Shown: piece after piece, positions 17,086 through 27,164 of the stretch
Position numbering within the stretch: the first letter of the stretch is position 1
Layout: the number at the start of each line of letters is the position of its first letter
Assembly: GCF_000019185.1 (NCBI RefSeq)
Contig: NC_010334.1
Location: 1,488,001-1,552,000 of the forward strand
DNA from: Shewanella halifaxensis HAW-EB4
Lineage (GTDB): Bacteria > Pseudomonadota > Gammaproteobacteria > Enterobacterales > Shewanellaceae
Reading direction: 5' to 3'
DNA: 64,000 nt
Translations under genes and position numbers: made by a program
Notes under the pieces: generated by a model
Told to the model about the DNA's origin: nothing
The model's database searches: none
Seen by the model: the letters and a program-made list of their open reading frames with translations, nothing else

Positions 17086-18897
17086 ATGAGCAAGCCACTG
17101 GCTTTAACTGATGTTGCGTTAAGAGATGCACATCAATCCATTCTCGCTACTCGTTTGCGTACCGAAGATATGTTACCCATAGCACCATTACTCGATAAAG
17201 TGGGCTTTTGGTCGTTAGAATCATGGGGAGGAGCCACATTTGACTCCTGTATTCGCTATCTGGGTGAAGATCCTTGGGAGCGGATCCGTGAACTAAAGAA
17301 AGTTATGCCTAATACTCCACAGCAGATGCTGTTGCGAGGACAAAACCTCCTCGGTTACCGTCACTATGCTGATGACTTGGTACACCGCTTTGTTGAGCGA
17401 GCCCATACCAATGGTGTTGATGTATTCCGTGTATTCGATGCGATGAACGATGTGCGCAACCTAGAAACAGCGGTTAAAGCGGTTGTCGAAGTAGGCGGTC
17501 ATGCCCAAGGCACAATCTCTTATACTACTAGTCCAGTGCATAACTTAAACACTTGGATTGATATGGCAAAACGTATTGAAGATATGGGTTGTCACTCTTT
17601 ATGCATTAAAGATATGGCAGGGCTATTAAAGCCGTTTGAAGCATTTGAGCTTATTAGCCAAATCAAGTCGCAAACCGATTTGGTTTTATCTCTGCACTGC
17701 CACGCGACTACAGGCCTGAGCACGGCAACCTACCAAAAAGCCATTGAAGCGGGCATCGATGTGCTCGATACGGCAATCTCTTCAATGAGCCAGACCTACG
17801 GTCACAGCGCAACTGAAACTTTAGTTGCTATGGTTGAAGGTACAGACAGGGCAACGGGTTACGATATGGCCCTGCTTGAGGAAATTGCGGCCTATTTTAG
17901 AACAGTACGTAAAAAGTACGCAGCGTTTGAAGGTGAGTTAAAGGGTATCGATTCACGAATTCTTCGCGCTCAAGTACCAGGTGGAATGCTAACAAACATG
18001 GAAAGCCAGCTTAAAGAGCAGGGCGCCGCTGACAAGTTAGATCTTGTACTCGAGGAGATCCCTCGCGTTCGTGAAGACTTGGGCTTCTTACCATTGGTGA
18101 CACCAACGTCGCAAATCGTTGGTACACAGTCTGTGATTAACGTACTCACTGGCGAGCGTTACAAGTCGCTAACCAAAGAAACCGAAGGCGTGTTAAAAGG
18201 TGAGTATGGTGCAACGCCAGCGCCAGTAAATACGGAGTTACAACAGCGCGTATTAGCGGGGCGTGAAGCCATCACCTGTCGCCCAGCAGACCTGCTTGAA
18301 TCTGAGTTAGACAAATTACGTCTGGAGTTAAAAGAGAAAGCCGCTGCCGATGGTATTGCACTTGCTCAAGAGCTAGATGATGACGTACTCACTTATGCGT
18401 TATTTCCGCAAATTGGTCTCAAATTCCTTAGCAACCGTAATAACCCCGATGCGTTTGAGCCAAAGCCTGAAGTGGCGGCTAAAGCGCTAGAGGAAGCCAA
18501 AAAGGCTGAGATTGCCGCTGCAAGTAAGCAAGGCCCTGAAACATACACTGTTACCGTGCAGGGGCAGAGCTTTGTGGTGGAAGTTGCCGAAGGTGGTGAT
18601 ATCAGTCAGATCACACCCGCTGAAAACGTGGTGCCTTTTACTGCTCCAACACAGGCTGCAGCAGTGGTGGATCTATCAGCGGTAAAGCATGAGCAAAACG
18701 CGCCTCTATCAGGCAACATCTTTAAAGTGCATGTCTCGCCTGGTGATAGTGTAAAAGAGGGCGACGTGGTAATTATCCTCGAAGCGATGAAGATGGAAAC
18801 AGAAGTGCGCGCCGAAGCTGATGGTGTGATCTCGAAGGTTTGGGTTAAAGAAGGTGACGCTGTATCGGTTGGTAGCCAATTGTTGGCATTAGCCTAG
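17086..18897 (+). CDS. oadA: Oxaloacetate decarboxylase, biotin-containing alpha subunit
   Basis: OadA transfers the carboxyl group of oxaloacetate to biotin, giving pyruvate; the beta subunit then decarboxylates the biotin and pumps Na+ out. The 603 residues hold a pyruvate-carboxylase-type carboxyltransferase barrel (LTDVALRDAHQS start, catalytic lysine region CIKDMAGLLKP, metal-ligand LHCHATTG), the conserved carboxylase linker domain, an Ala/Pro hinge and a C-terminal biotinyl domain with EAMKMET (biotinyl Lys near residue 569). AGGGAG precedes the start. Confidence 0.98.
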   Translation: MSKPLALTDVALRDAHQSILATRLRTEDMLPIAPLLDKVGFWSLESWGGATFDSCIRYLGEDPWERIRELKKVMPNTPQQMLLRGQNLLGYRHYADDLVHRFVERAHTNGVDVFRVFDAMNDVRNLETAVKAVVEVGGHAQGTISYTTSPVHNLNTWIDMAKRIEDMGCHSLCIKDMAGLLKPFEAFELISQIKSQTDLVLSLHCHATTGLSTATYQKAIEAGIDVLDTAISSMSQTYGHSATETLVAMVEGTDRATGYDMALLEEIAAYFRTVRKKYAAFEGELKGIDSRILRAQVPGGMLTNMESQLKEQGAADKLDLVLEEIPRVREDLGFLPLVTPTSQIVGTQSVINVLTGERYKSLTKETEGVLKGEYGATPAPVNTELQQRVLAGREAITCRPADLLESELDKLRLELKEKAAADGIALAQELDDDVLTYALFPQIGLKFLSNRNNPDAFEPKPEVAAKALEEAKKAEIAAASKQGPETYTVTVQGQSFVVEVAEGGDISQITPAENVVPFTAPTQAAAVVDLSAVKHEQNAPLSGNIFKVHVSPGDSVKEGDVVIILEAMKMETEVRAEADGVISKVWVKEGDAVSVGSQLLALA

Positions 18898-18905
18898 GGA
18901 TCACC

Positions 18906-20036
18906 ATGGAAGGATTAATTGCGTTTTGGTCTGAGTCTGGTATTGCTAATTTTACCTCAGGCCAATTGTTGATGATGGGTGTTGGTTGCCTATTGTTATA
19001 TTTAGCCATTGCTAAGAAGTTTGAACCCTTACTGCTGTTACCCATAGGATTTGGCGCGATATTGGCTAACATCCCTAATGGTGGATTTACCGAGGAAGGT
19101 GGACTGCTCTATTTTGCCTATTATGTGGGTATTGAAACTGGAATTTTTCCGCTACTCATCTTTATGGGAGTCGGTGCGCTTACCGATTTTGGTGCGTTGA
19201 TCGCTAACCCTAAGATGCTGTTACTTGGTGCTGCGGCTCAATTCGGTATTTTCGCAACCTTAATCGGTGCGATTGCGCTGAATTGGGTACCAGGGTTTGA
19301 GTTCTCAATGAAAGATGCGGCTGCGATTGCCATCATTGGAGGGGCGGATGGGCCAACAGCCATTTTCTTAGCCTCTAAGCTCGCGCCGGATCTACTCGGA
19401 GCGATAGCGGTAGCGGCATACTCGTACATGGCTTTGGTACCGCTTATTCAACCACCAATTATGCGTTTGCTAACGACAGAGGCTGAGCGCAAAATCAAGA
19501 TGGAGCAGCTGCGTGAAGTTAGTAAGAAAGAGAAGATTATCTTCCCTTTGATGGTGCTTGGGTTAACTATTTTGTTCCTACCTGCAGCAACACCTTTGGT
19601 TGGCATGTTCTGCTTAGGTAACTTGATGCGAGAGTCTGGTGTGGTCGATAGATTATCGAGCACGGCGCAGAATGAGCTTATCAACATAGTGACCATTTTC
19701 TTAGGTCTTGCGGTGGGCTCGAAGCTGTCAGCCGAACAGTTTTTGCAGATGGAAACCTTAGGCATTTTGGTGTTAGGTGCCGTTGCCTTTGCGATTGGTA
19801 CAGCCACTGGTGTGCTAATGGCGAAACTGATGAGCAAGCTCTCTGGCGGTAAGATTAACCCACTGCTCGGTGCTGCTGGTGTGTCAGCGGTACCAATGGC
19901 GGCGCGAGTGGTGAATAAGGTTGGCCTAGAAGCCAATAACCAAAACTTCTTGTTGATGCATGCAATGGGACCGAATGTCGCTGGGGTACTTGGCAGTGCG
20001 GTGGCGGCAGGTGTCTTGTTAGCCGTACTTGGATAG
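18906..20036 (+). CDS. oadB: Oxaloacetate decarboxylase, Na+-translocating beta subunit
   Basis: OadB is the integral membrane subunit that couples decarboxylation of carboxybiotin to Na+ export. The 376-residue protein has about nine to eleven hydrophobic segments, the conserved IIGGADGPTAIFLASKLAP loop with the Na+-binding Asp near residue 145, the VGSKLSAEQFL segment, and a C-terminal GPNVAGVLGSAVAAGVLL. It starts 8 bp after oadA and ends the operon at a terminator. Confidence 0.98.
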   Translation: MEGLIAFWSESGIANFTSGQLLMMGVGCLLLYLAIAKKFEPLLLLPIGFGAILANIPNGGFTEEGGLLYFAYYVGIETGIFPLLIFMGVGALTDFGALIANPKMLLLGAAAQFGIFATLIGAIALNWVPGFEFSMKDAAAIAIIGGADGPTAIFLASKLAPDLLGAIAVAAYSYMALVPLIQPPIMRLLTTEAERKIKMEQLREVSKKEKIIFPLMVLGLTILFLPAATPLVGMFCLGNLMRESGVVDRLSSTAQNELINIVTIFLGLAVGSKLSAEQFLQMETLGILVLGAVAFAIGTATGVLMAKLMSKLSGGKINPLLGAAGVSAVPMAARVVNKVGLEANNQNFLLMHAMGPNVAGVLGSAVAAGVLLAVLG

Positions 20037-20052
20037 GCTGAAGTGTTTAATA

Positions 20053-20083
20053 AAAAGTCCTGCTCTATAGCAGGATTTTTTTA
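20053..20083 (+). terminator. Terminator after oadB
   Basis: TCCTGCT-CTAT-AGCAGGA stem preceded by A-rich sequence and followed by seven T, ~20 bp past the oadB stop. Confidence 0.88.
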
Positions 20084-20096
20084 TTTTCAGCCCTTA

Positions 20097-20470
20097 ACCA
20101 CCTACTTCAGGAGGTGATTATCATCAATTAGGCTTTGCCTGAAATAAAATGAGTGAAAGTTATGGAGTAGGCCATGTTTAATGCCTTATTAGCACGCCGA
20201 CTTTTTGTTGAAGAGAAAGTGTCCATGGAGGCTCGCTTATCGCATCGCTGCGATACACGGCTTATAAGCTCATTCAAACATATCCACGTTAGACTCAGCG
20301 ATGCAGTTAAGCTTTGCTAGAAGTGCTGTGCAAGCTTCTAAATCAGGATGATTTAGCAGAGCCTATAGGGACATATTTATGGCGTCTTGTTAAAGCAGGA
20401 TAGGAAAGCTCCCTTCTAGGGAGTCTGCTTTGTAACATATGGGCAAAGCCACCTTCTTCAGGAGGTGGAT
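20097..20470. mobile_element. Possible IS200/IS605-derived non-autonomous element (PATE-like)
   Basis: Two near-identical palindromes, ACCACCTACTTCAGGAGGTG (20097-20116) and CCACCTTCTTCAGGAGGTGG (20449-20468), bracket ~370 bp of non-coding DNA. Subterminal hairpins with no terminal inverted repeats are typical of IS200/IS605 elements. The interior has no transposase frame; it contains another imperfect hairpin (CTCCC-TTCTA-GGGAG, about 20410-20422). I infer a deleted or non-autonomous element. It could also be an unrelated pair of REP-like hairpins. Confidence 0.4.
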
Positions 20471-20548
20471 TCTTTATACTTAAACTATGGTATAGGCCGC
20501 ATATTTGCTTGTGAGTTATTTCAAATTGGATGCGCCATTTATTAAGAT

Positions 20549-20734
20549 TTAAGATTTAAGATTTTGTCCCGCAGTGAGCCAGAGTAAAAGTGCCAGTGCA
20601 AAAATGACGGTTAGGCTGATGCCGATGATATAGAGAAAACCTGTCTTTCCCTGCTTTAATGGTACGCCGTTATAGTTAAGAAAGAGCGCCCATGCTAGTG
20701 ACAGCAAGATTGGAAGAATGAAGAGTTTTGTCAT
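20549..20734 (-). CDS. Small two-helix membrane protein, unknown function
   Basis: 61 residues from the ATG at 20734 (MTKLFILPILLSLAW); a TTG five codons earlier is an alternative. Two hydrophobic segments (about residues 3-19 and 32-53) are separated by a short polar loop NYNGVPLKQGKTG. I do not recognise the family. It lies downstream of the symporter gene on the same strand, beyond a terminator, so it probably has its own promoter. Confidence 0.6.
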   Translation of the reverse strand: MTKLFILPILLSLAWALFLNYNGVPLKQGKTGFLYIIGISLTVIFALALLLWLTAGQNLKS

Positions 20735-20788
20735 ATCTAAGCGCCCCAATAAGGTGTTATTTTTGTAGAATATTGAAAAGTATAAATT

Positions 20789-20814
20789 AAAAAGGCCGCG
20801 ATTGCGGCCTTTTT
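20789..20814 (-). terminator. Terminator downstream of the symporter gene
   Basis: AAAAAGGCCGC-GATT-GCGGCCTTTTT is a perfect hairpin with T-runs on both strands. It lies 20 bp past the stop of the minus-strand symporter gene. Confidence 0.88.
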
Positions 20815-20833
20815 ATTCGATGAAAAACGCTGT

Positions 20834-22084
20834 TTAGTTACTGGCCTGCTCTAGCGGAGCGTTTTCTTGTGCATAAAACTGCGCCTCATCGAGCTGCCCT
20901 TCTGACTTACCAATAACAACGGCTGTCATCATGTCGCCTGTGACGTTAGTGGCGGTGCGGATCATATCGATGATACGGTCAACTGCTGCGATAAAGGCGA
21001 TACCTTCGAGCGGCAAGCCTACAACACCTAAGGTTACCGTTAGCATCACCATGGCACTCCCCGGCACGCCTGCGGTACCGACTGAAGCCACTGTTGCCGT
21101 CACGGCGATAAGCATATAGTCGGTCATATCCAGTGGGATACCGTAGATCTGCGCAATGAAAATCGCGGCAATTGCAGGGTAAATACCACCACAGCCATCC
21201 ATGTTCATGGTGGCGCCTAAGGGCAAAACAAAAGAGCCATAACGCTTAGAAACGCCCATAGACTCGGTGCAACGAGTACTTGCCGGCAGGGTGCCAAAAC
21301 TTGACGCTGTGGTAAATGCCACTATTTGTGCTGGTATTGCCTTACGGAAAAATTGAACAGGACTTAGCTTAGCGGCAAACTTAATCAAGCCACCGTAAAC
21401 GAAGATAATGTGGATAAATGCAGCAAGATAAATAGCACCGATAAATTTACCCAGTGGCAGTAGAGTCGATAAGCCGTATTCACCTACAACCCAAGCCATT
21501 AAACCAAATACACCAATTGGAGTAAGTTGTAGCACCATACGGGTTAACTGGAACATGACTTCTGCACCGGCTTCTATAGTGCGTTTTAAGGGCTCAGCTT
21601 TTTCGCCAACTTTATTAATCGCAACACCAATCAAAGCGGCAAATATGATGATCTGCAGTACCTTACCCTCAGCAAGAGAGGCAAATGGATTCACAGGGAT
21701 CATATCTAGAAGCACCTGAGCAAAGCCTGGTACATTTCGCTCACGAACTTCAGTAGCAACAAGTTCCATCGAGCCGCCCATGTCGATAACTGAGCCGATA
21801 GTTAAGCCAATCAGTGAAGCGATGGTGCCAGTAAACATGAACATGGCTAAGGTTTTAAAGCTCAGTCTCTTTAAACTGACTTCAGAGCCTAAAGAAGTGA
21901 TACTGACAACGATGGCGCAGAAAATTAGCGGCGCGACTAACATCTTAATCGCACTAATAAATAGATCGCCCAGCGGTTTTAGTACTGTTGCTGATTCGCC
22001 GAAAATGACACCGACGCCAGCACCTAAGATAAAGGCAGCTAATACTTTTTGCCAAAATGGGATATTTTTAATTGTTTGCCACAT
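20834..22084 (-). CDS. Dicarboxylate/amino acid:cation symporter (DAACS family)
   Basis: A 416-residue integral inner-membrane carrier of the glutamate/aspartate/C4-dicarboxylate symporter family. Family motifs are clear: the hairpin HP1 serine-rich loop (TTASSFGTLPAST), the GATMNMDGCGG of helix 7, the HP2 loop TVASVGTAGVPGSAMVM, and DRIIDMIRTATNVTGD of helix 8, where Asp and Arg help bind substrate and Na+. The exact substrate cannot be read from sequence. It is monocistronic and divergent from the M16 protease gene. Confidence 0.93.
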   Translation of the reverse strand: MWQTIKNIPFWQKVLAAFILGAGVGVIFGESATVLKPLGDLFISAIKMLVAPLIFCAIVVSITSLGSEVSLKRLSFKTLAMFMFTGTIASLIGLTIGSVIDMGGSMELVATEVRERNVPGFAQVLLDMIPVNPFASLAEGKVLQIIIFAALIGVAINKVGEKAEPLKRTIEAGAEVMFQLTRMVLQLTPIGVFGLMAWVVGEYGLSTLLPLGKFIGAIYLAAFIHIIFVYGGLIKFAAKLSPVQFFRKAIPAQIVAFTTASSFGTLPASTRCTESMGVSKRYGSFVLPLGATMNMDGCGGIYPAIAAIFIAQIYGIPLDMTDYMLIAVTATVASVGTAGVPGSAMVMLTVTLGVVGLPLEGIAFIAAVDRIIDMIRTATNVTGDMMTAVVIGKSEGQLDEAQFYAQENAPLEQASN

Positions 22085-22561
22085 TATCGAAATTCCAACT
22101 ATTTTAGTTTTCTAAAGTTACTTTACGGGTGAATCTTTGTTCACTCCAGTGTTAGTTTTAGGCAATCGCTATCAATATTTACATATAGTTACCCAGTTGC
22201 CGTTCATTCTATAGATAGTGATACTGGCATCACAAACCGATTTTGTTATAACTTATTGTGATAAGAGAGTTTGTTTTAATAACTTTAATTTTTAACTCTG
22301 TTGCAACATTGTAGGCTTGTTTGGGTTGGAGGTGTGAAAAAAAGTGTTAATTCATATGCTAAGGAACTTACAGCCAGATGTCATAGTCGATAACTAATAC
22401 GTTTTTTGCCATTAATTGTTATAAAAAACCACAGGTTTGATGGCAAATTAATTCAAACTTCAATGCTGGTTGTTTTATCTGTAGTAGGTAATACTAGCTG
22501 GATTAATAAACAACATGGTCAATGTTAGAAAAAACAGCCAGTTGGAAAAAGGAGAGAGTCA
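22085..22561. other. Divergent promoter region, symporter / M16 protease
   Basis: About 475 bp of AT-rich DNA between divergent genes. No open frame of interest. It should hold both promoters, and a Shine-Dalgarno AAAGGAGAGAG stands 6 bp before the TTG start of the protease. I see no clear operator palindrome. Confidence 0.5.
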
Positions 22562-25399
22562 TTGAAAAAATGGATATTAGCAGCGGCCGTTAGCGCTGCA
22601 TTAATGGGGTGCGCAGGACAGCAACAGAGCGAAACATCTCTACCAGAAGGGGTAACGCTAGTTGAAACGGTAAGCTTTAGTGGAGAGCAAGTAGGGATCC
22701 CTTACCGAAAATACCAACTGGCTAATGGTTTGACGGTTATTTTACATGAAGATCACTCCGATCCTTTGGTCCATGTGGATGTGACCTACCATGTGGGGTC
22801 AGGCCGTGAATTAGAAGGGCGCTCAGGCTTTGCCCACCTGTTTGAACATATGATGTTCCAAGGCTCACAAAATGTTGGTGATGAGCAACACTTTAAGATG
22901 GTGACTGAATCTGGCGGTACGCTAAACGGCACCACGAATACCGACCGAACTAACTATTTCGAAACGGTCCCCAATAATCAGCTTGAAAAAATGCTCTGGT
23001 TAGAATCAGATCGTATGGGCTTTTTCTTGCCCGCTTTAACTGAAGAAAAGTTTGAAGTACAGCGCGAAACCGTTAAAAACGAGCGCGCTCAGCGTATCGA
23101 TAATCGTCCATATGGCCGCATGGGCGAGCGTTTCAACCAAGCATTTTACCCACAAGGTCACCCATACTCATGGCCAGTGATCGGCTGGCCAGAAGACTTA
23201 AATCGCGCAGATGTTGAGGATGTGAAGCACTTCTTCCAGCGCTGGTATGGACCAAATAACGCGACCTTAACCATAGGTGGTGACTTTGACGAGATGCAAA
23301 CCCTTGCCTGGGTGAATAAGTATTTTGGTGAAATTCCAGCTGGCCCAGCTGTCGATGCACCAGTAAAAGAGTTGGTGACTCTTGATGAAACTCGTTACCT
23401 ATCGATGGAGGACAGGGTTCACTTACCACTACTGCGTATTGGAATGCCAACCGTTTATGCACGCCATGAAGATGAAGCGGCGTTGGATCTGCTATCTAAT
23501 ATTTTAGGTGGTGGTAAAACATCACTGTTTTATAAAAACCTAGTCAAAGATGGCCTTGCGGTACAGGCTGGAGTGAGCCACCCTTGCCAAGAGTTGGCCT
23601 GTCAGTTCTCTATGTATGCATTAGCAAACCCAGCTCGTGGCGGCAATTTAGCTGAACTTGAGCAAGCGATGCGAGACTCAATTACTGAGTTTGAAAAGCG
23701 CGGCGTAACTGATGATGATCTTGAAAAAGTTAAAGTAAACTTTGAAGCGGGCACGATATTTGGGCTGCAAAGCGTACAAGGTAAGGTCGCTAGTCTTGCC
23801 TTTAATGAAACTTTCTCTGACAACCCAGACATGATTGGCTTTGATTTAGCGCGTTATGCAAACGTCACCAAAGAAGATGTGATGCGGGTATTTAACAAAT
23901 ACATCAAAGACAAGCCCATGGTGGTAATGAGTGTTGTGCCTCAAGGGCAGACTCAGCTGATAGCTAAAGCGGATAACTTTGTACCACCTGCTGAAAAGGT
24001 TGCCAGTGTTGCAGTTGAAAGCTTAGATATTAAGCCACAGATCAGCTCTGCATTCGATAGAAGCATTATTCCAGCGGCAGGAGCTACGCCAGTGTTGACT
24101 ATGCCTGAGCTCTGGAAAGGTCAGCTTGCCAATAATATCGAGGTTATCGGTACTCAGACGACAGAAACACCAACGGTTGAAATCGTGATCTACCTCAATG
24201 GTGGCCATCGTCTACTCGATGTAAACCAAGCTGGGCTGGCTGGTATGACGGCTGCCATGATGAACGAGTCGAGTCAAAAGCGTAGCTCTGAAGAGTTAAC
24301 GCAAGCGTTAGAGATGCTAGGTAGCAATGTGAGCTTCAGTGCTAGTGGTTATCAAAGCCAAGTTAAGATCTCATCATTAACGGCTAACCTCGATAAGACC
24401 ATGGCGATTGTACAAGAAAAGCTATTTGAGCCAGGCTTTACCGCTGCTGACTTTGAGCGAGTGAAGCAGCAAAAATTACAGCATTTACAGCGTGAACTCA
24501 CCGAGCCTAACTATTTGGCATCAACGGCCTTTAGCAGCTTGTTATATGGTGAAAATAGCCCATTTGGTGTTAGCTCTGGTGGATCGCTTGAAACTGTTTC
24601 TGCAATGACTTTGGATGACGTTAAGGCCTTCTATAAAAAGCAATATACTGCCGGGAATGCGCAAATTGTGGCGGTAGGTAGTTTGAATGAAGCACAGATG
24701 CTAACAAAGCTTGCTACGCTTTCAAGTTGGAAAGGTGCTGCAACACCGTTACCTAAACTTGCTGAGCTGCCTAAGTTTGAAGGTGGAAAAATCTATATCG
24801 TAGATAAGCCTGAAGCGGCGCAATCTGTGATTAAGATAGGTAAGCGCGGACTTAAATTTGATGCAACGGGTGAGTTCTATAAGTCATATTTGATGAACTA
24901 TCCACTAGGCGGTGCATTTAATAGCCGAATTAACCTCAATCTTCGTGAAGATAAAGGTTATACCTATGGCGCAAGAAGCTATTTCTCTGGTGGTCCAGAG
25001 TTGGGCTTTTACCAAGCAACGGCTAGCGTGCGTAGCGATGTGACGACCAAGGCATTGATCGAGTTTATTAAAGAGATTAATGCTTTTCAAGAGGCTGGGA
25101 TGACGGAAAAAGAGCTAGACTTTATGAAGAGCTCTATTTCACAGTCAAAAGCACTCGATTATGAGACACCTTATCAAAAAGCAGGCTTGATGCGTAATAT
25201 TCAACGCTATAATTTGGACGATAACTATAGTACGCAACAAACGGCGATAACGAACAGTATTGGCCTAAATGAGCTGAATCAGTTGGCTAAAGAACAGTTG
25301 AATTTGGACGATATGGTTATTTTAGTGGTAGGTGATAGGGCTAAAATTGAGCCTGAATTATCAACACTTGGTTACCCAATTGAAATTTTACAGTTGTAA
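22562..25399 (+). CDS. M16 family zinc metallopeptidase, lipoprotein
   Basis: A 945-residue protease with signal peptide and lipobox (ALMGC, Cys17), so it is probably anchored in the envelope. It has two tandem M16 halves. The first carries the inverted zinc motif HLFEH (residues 92-96) with the distant ligand Glu in VKNERAQR near residue 174. The second half (from about residue 500) has no HxxEH but keeps the R/Y-type substrate-binding segment LREDKGYTYGARS. Translation begins at TTG, supported by a strong GGAGAGAG Shine-Dalgarno. Family members degrade peptides in the periplasm; the substrate is unknown. Confidence 0.93.
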   Translation: MKKWILAAAVSAALMGCAGQQQSETSLPEGVTLVETVSFSGEQVGIPYRKYQLANGLTVILHEDHSDPLVHVDVTYHVGSGRELEGRSGFAHLFEHMMFQGSQNVGDEQHFKMVTESGGTLNGTTNTDRTNYFETVPNNQLEKMLWLESDRMGFFLPALTEEKFEVQRETVKNERAQRIDNRPYGRMGERFNQAFYPQGHPYSWPVIGWPEDLNRADVEDVKHFFQRWYGPNNATLTIGGDFDEMQTLAWVNKYFGEIPAGPAVDAPVKELVTLDETRYLSMEDRVHLPLLRIGMPTVYARHEDEAALDLLSNILGGGKTSLFYKNLVKDGLAVQAGVSHPCQELACQFSMYALANPARGGNLAELEQAMRDSITEFEKRGVTDDDLEKVKVNFEAGTIFGLQSVQGKVASLAFNETFSDNPDMIGFDLARYANVTKEDVMRVFNKYIKDKPMVVMSVVPQGQTQLIAKADNFVPPAEKVASVAVESLDIKPQISSAFDRSIIPAAGATPVLTMPELWKGQLANNIEVIGTQTTETPTVEIVIYLNGGHRLLDVNQAGLAGMTAAMMNESSQKRSSEELTQALEMLGSNVSFSASGYQSQVKISSLTANLDKTMAIVQEKLFEPGFTAADFERVKQQKLQHLQRELTEPNYLASTAFSSLLYGENSPFGVSSGGSLETVSAMTLDDVKAFYKKQYTAGNAQIVAVGSLNEAQMLTKLATLSSWKGAATPLPKLAELPKFEGGKIYIVDKPEAAQSVIKIGKRGLKFDATGEFYKSYLMNYPLGGAFNSRINLNLREDKGYTYGARSYFSGGPELGFYQATASVRSDVTTKALIEFIKEINAFQEAGMTEKELDFMKSSISQSKALDYETPYQKAGLMRNIQRYNLDDNYSTQQTAITNSIGLNELNQLAKEQLNLDDMVILVVGDRAKIEPELSTLGYPIEILQL

Positions 25400-25578
25400 A
25401 AGACTGAGTTAGTCCATATATCCATGAGATGATGCCAAATCTATGGCATCATCTCATCGTTTATTATGGTGGCAGTTGTAAAAAACGCTAATTTGGTACG
25501 ACTTGAAATTTAAGTTGGCTATAGCGGGTCTGACTGACATGCTATATGGGTTAAAGTCACGTACTAGAGAGTAATATA

Positions 25579-27147
25579 TTGAAACCTTTCAATGAATTAG
25601 TAGGCAAGCTGTCGGATGCGGCAAGTCGTCAAGCGCTAAAATCAATGCACCGAGGTATTGAGCGTGAAGCGTTAAGAATTGAAAAGTCGGGTCACTTGGC
25701 GTTGGATAAGCATCCAAAAGCGCTAGGGTCGGCATTAATGCATTCGCGGATCACCACTGATTATAGCGAGTCTCTACTTGAGTTTATTACTCCTGTTTTT
25801 GAAGATATCGATGAATTAGTCGAAGATCTGACCTTAACTCATGCCTATAGTGTGCGTCATTTAAACGGTCAACGCCTGTGGCCTGTTAGTATGCCGTGTT
25901 ACCTTGGGGACGCAGGCGATATTCCTATTGCTGATTATGGCAGCTCTAACACCGGACAAATGAAGCGTTTATATCGAAAAGGGCTGACTTATCGATATGG
26001 TGCACAGATGCAAATTATTTCAGGAGTGCATTTTAATTTCTCTGTTTCAGACCAACTCTGGAACAGATTGTACGAATTATCGGACACGTCTTTAAGTTTA
26101 GAGGAGTTTATCTCTGAGTCTTATTTCGGTCTTATTCGTAACTATCGCCGTCTAGTCTGGGTGCTACCTTACCTGTTTGGTGCATCACCAGCGCTGTGCA
26201 GCACATTTATCCAAGATCCAAAGACCAATGAGTTTCCTTTTGAAGTCATTGGTAACGGCACCTTGTATCTGCCTTATGCGACCTCATTGCGTATGAGCGA
26301 CTTAGGCTATACCAACCAAGAGCAAGACAACTTAAATATTAGTTACAATAGCTTAGCTTGTTACTTGGAAGGAATGAAATCAGCGATTAATATGCCTTCG
26401 GCTAAGTTCGCAAAAATTGGTGTCAAAGTTGATGGTGAGTATCGTCAGCTCAATGCCAATATTTTACAGATAGAAAATGAATTCTATTCCCCAATTCGTG
26501 CGAAACGTGTAGCAAAAGGTAACGAAAAGCCCTCAGAATCGCTTGCTCGTGCGGGGGTTGAGTATATTGAGGTTAGAGCATTAGATGTTAACCCTTATAG
26601 TGCTGTAGGTATTGAAAAGTCACAAATTCGTTTCCTTGACTTGTTCTTATTGAATTGCTTATTGCAGCCATCACCAGCATCAGATGCAAGTGAAGAGGCT
26701 GAGATTGCCGCTAACTTGCAAGCCGTGGTGTTAGAGGGACGCAAACCTGGGCTTAAATTAACTCGTGCAGGTGAAGAGGTGAGTCTAAGTGGCTGGCTTG
26801 AGTCACTATTTGGTAATCTAAACGATATCGCTAAATTACTTGATGATGAAGGGCAAGACGATTACCAAGTCGCACTTGCTAAGTGGCAGAAGGCCGTCAA
26901 CGATCCTGATGCAACTCTGTCGGGCCAAATTATTAAAGGCCTTAAAGACAACCAAATTGATCATGGTGATTGGGTATTACAGCTTGCAGAGCAGTACCAT
27001 CAAGAGCTAAAAGGCTATCCTTTATCAGAGGCTGTGACAATGCGCTATGAGCAGGACGCACAAGCATCACTTGAGAAACAAGCTAGGTTAGAAGCTGAGC
27101 CTAGCGTGAGCTTTGATGATTTTTTAGCTGACTATTTTAAGGCATAA
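25579..27147 (+). CDS. gshA: Glutamate--cysteine ligase
   Basis: GshA makes gamma-glutamylcysteine, the first and limiting step of glutathione synthesis. The 522 residues fit the proteobacterial GshA family (E. coli type): HRGIEREALRIEKSGHLA, ITTDYSESLLEFITPVFE, the MQIISGVHFNFS segment, and VEYIEVRALDVNP. Translation starts at TTG (25579), with AGAGAGTAA just before. Two short lipoprotein genes follow on the same strand, the first only a few bases to 17 bp away. Confidence 0.97.
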   Translation: MKPFNELVGKLSDAASRQALKSMHRGIEREALRIEKSGHLALDKHPKALGSALMHSRITTDYSESLLEFITPVFEDIDELVEDLTLTHAYSVRHLNGQRLWPVSMPCYLGDAGDIPIADYGSSNTGQMKRLYRKGLTYRYGAQMQIISGVHFNFSVSDQLWNRLYELSDTSLSLEEFISESYFGLIRNYRRLVWVLPYLFGASPALCSTFIQDPKTNEFPFEVIGNGTLYLPYATSLRMSDLGYTNQEQDNLNISYNSLACYLEGMKSAINMPSAKFAKIGVKVDGEYRQLNANILQIENEFYSPIRAKRVAKGNEKPSESLARAGVEYIEVRALDVNPYSAVGIEKSQIRFLDLFLLNCLLQPSPASDASEEAEIAANLQAVVLEGRKPGLKLTRAGEEVSLSGWLESLFGNLNDIAKLLDDEGQDDYQVALAKWQKAVNDPDATLSGQIIKGLKDNQIDHGDWVLQLAEQYHQELKGYPLSEAVTMRYEQDAQASLEKQARLEAEPSVSFDDFLADYFKA

Positions 27148-27164
27148 CGTTGGGGACTCTGGGG

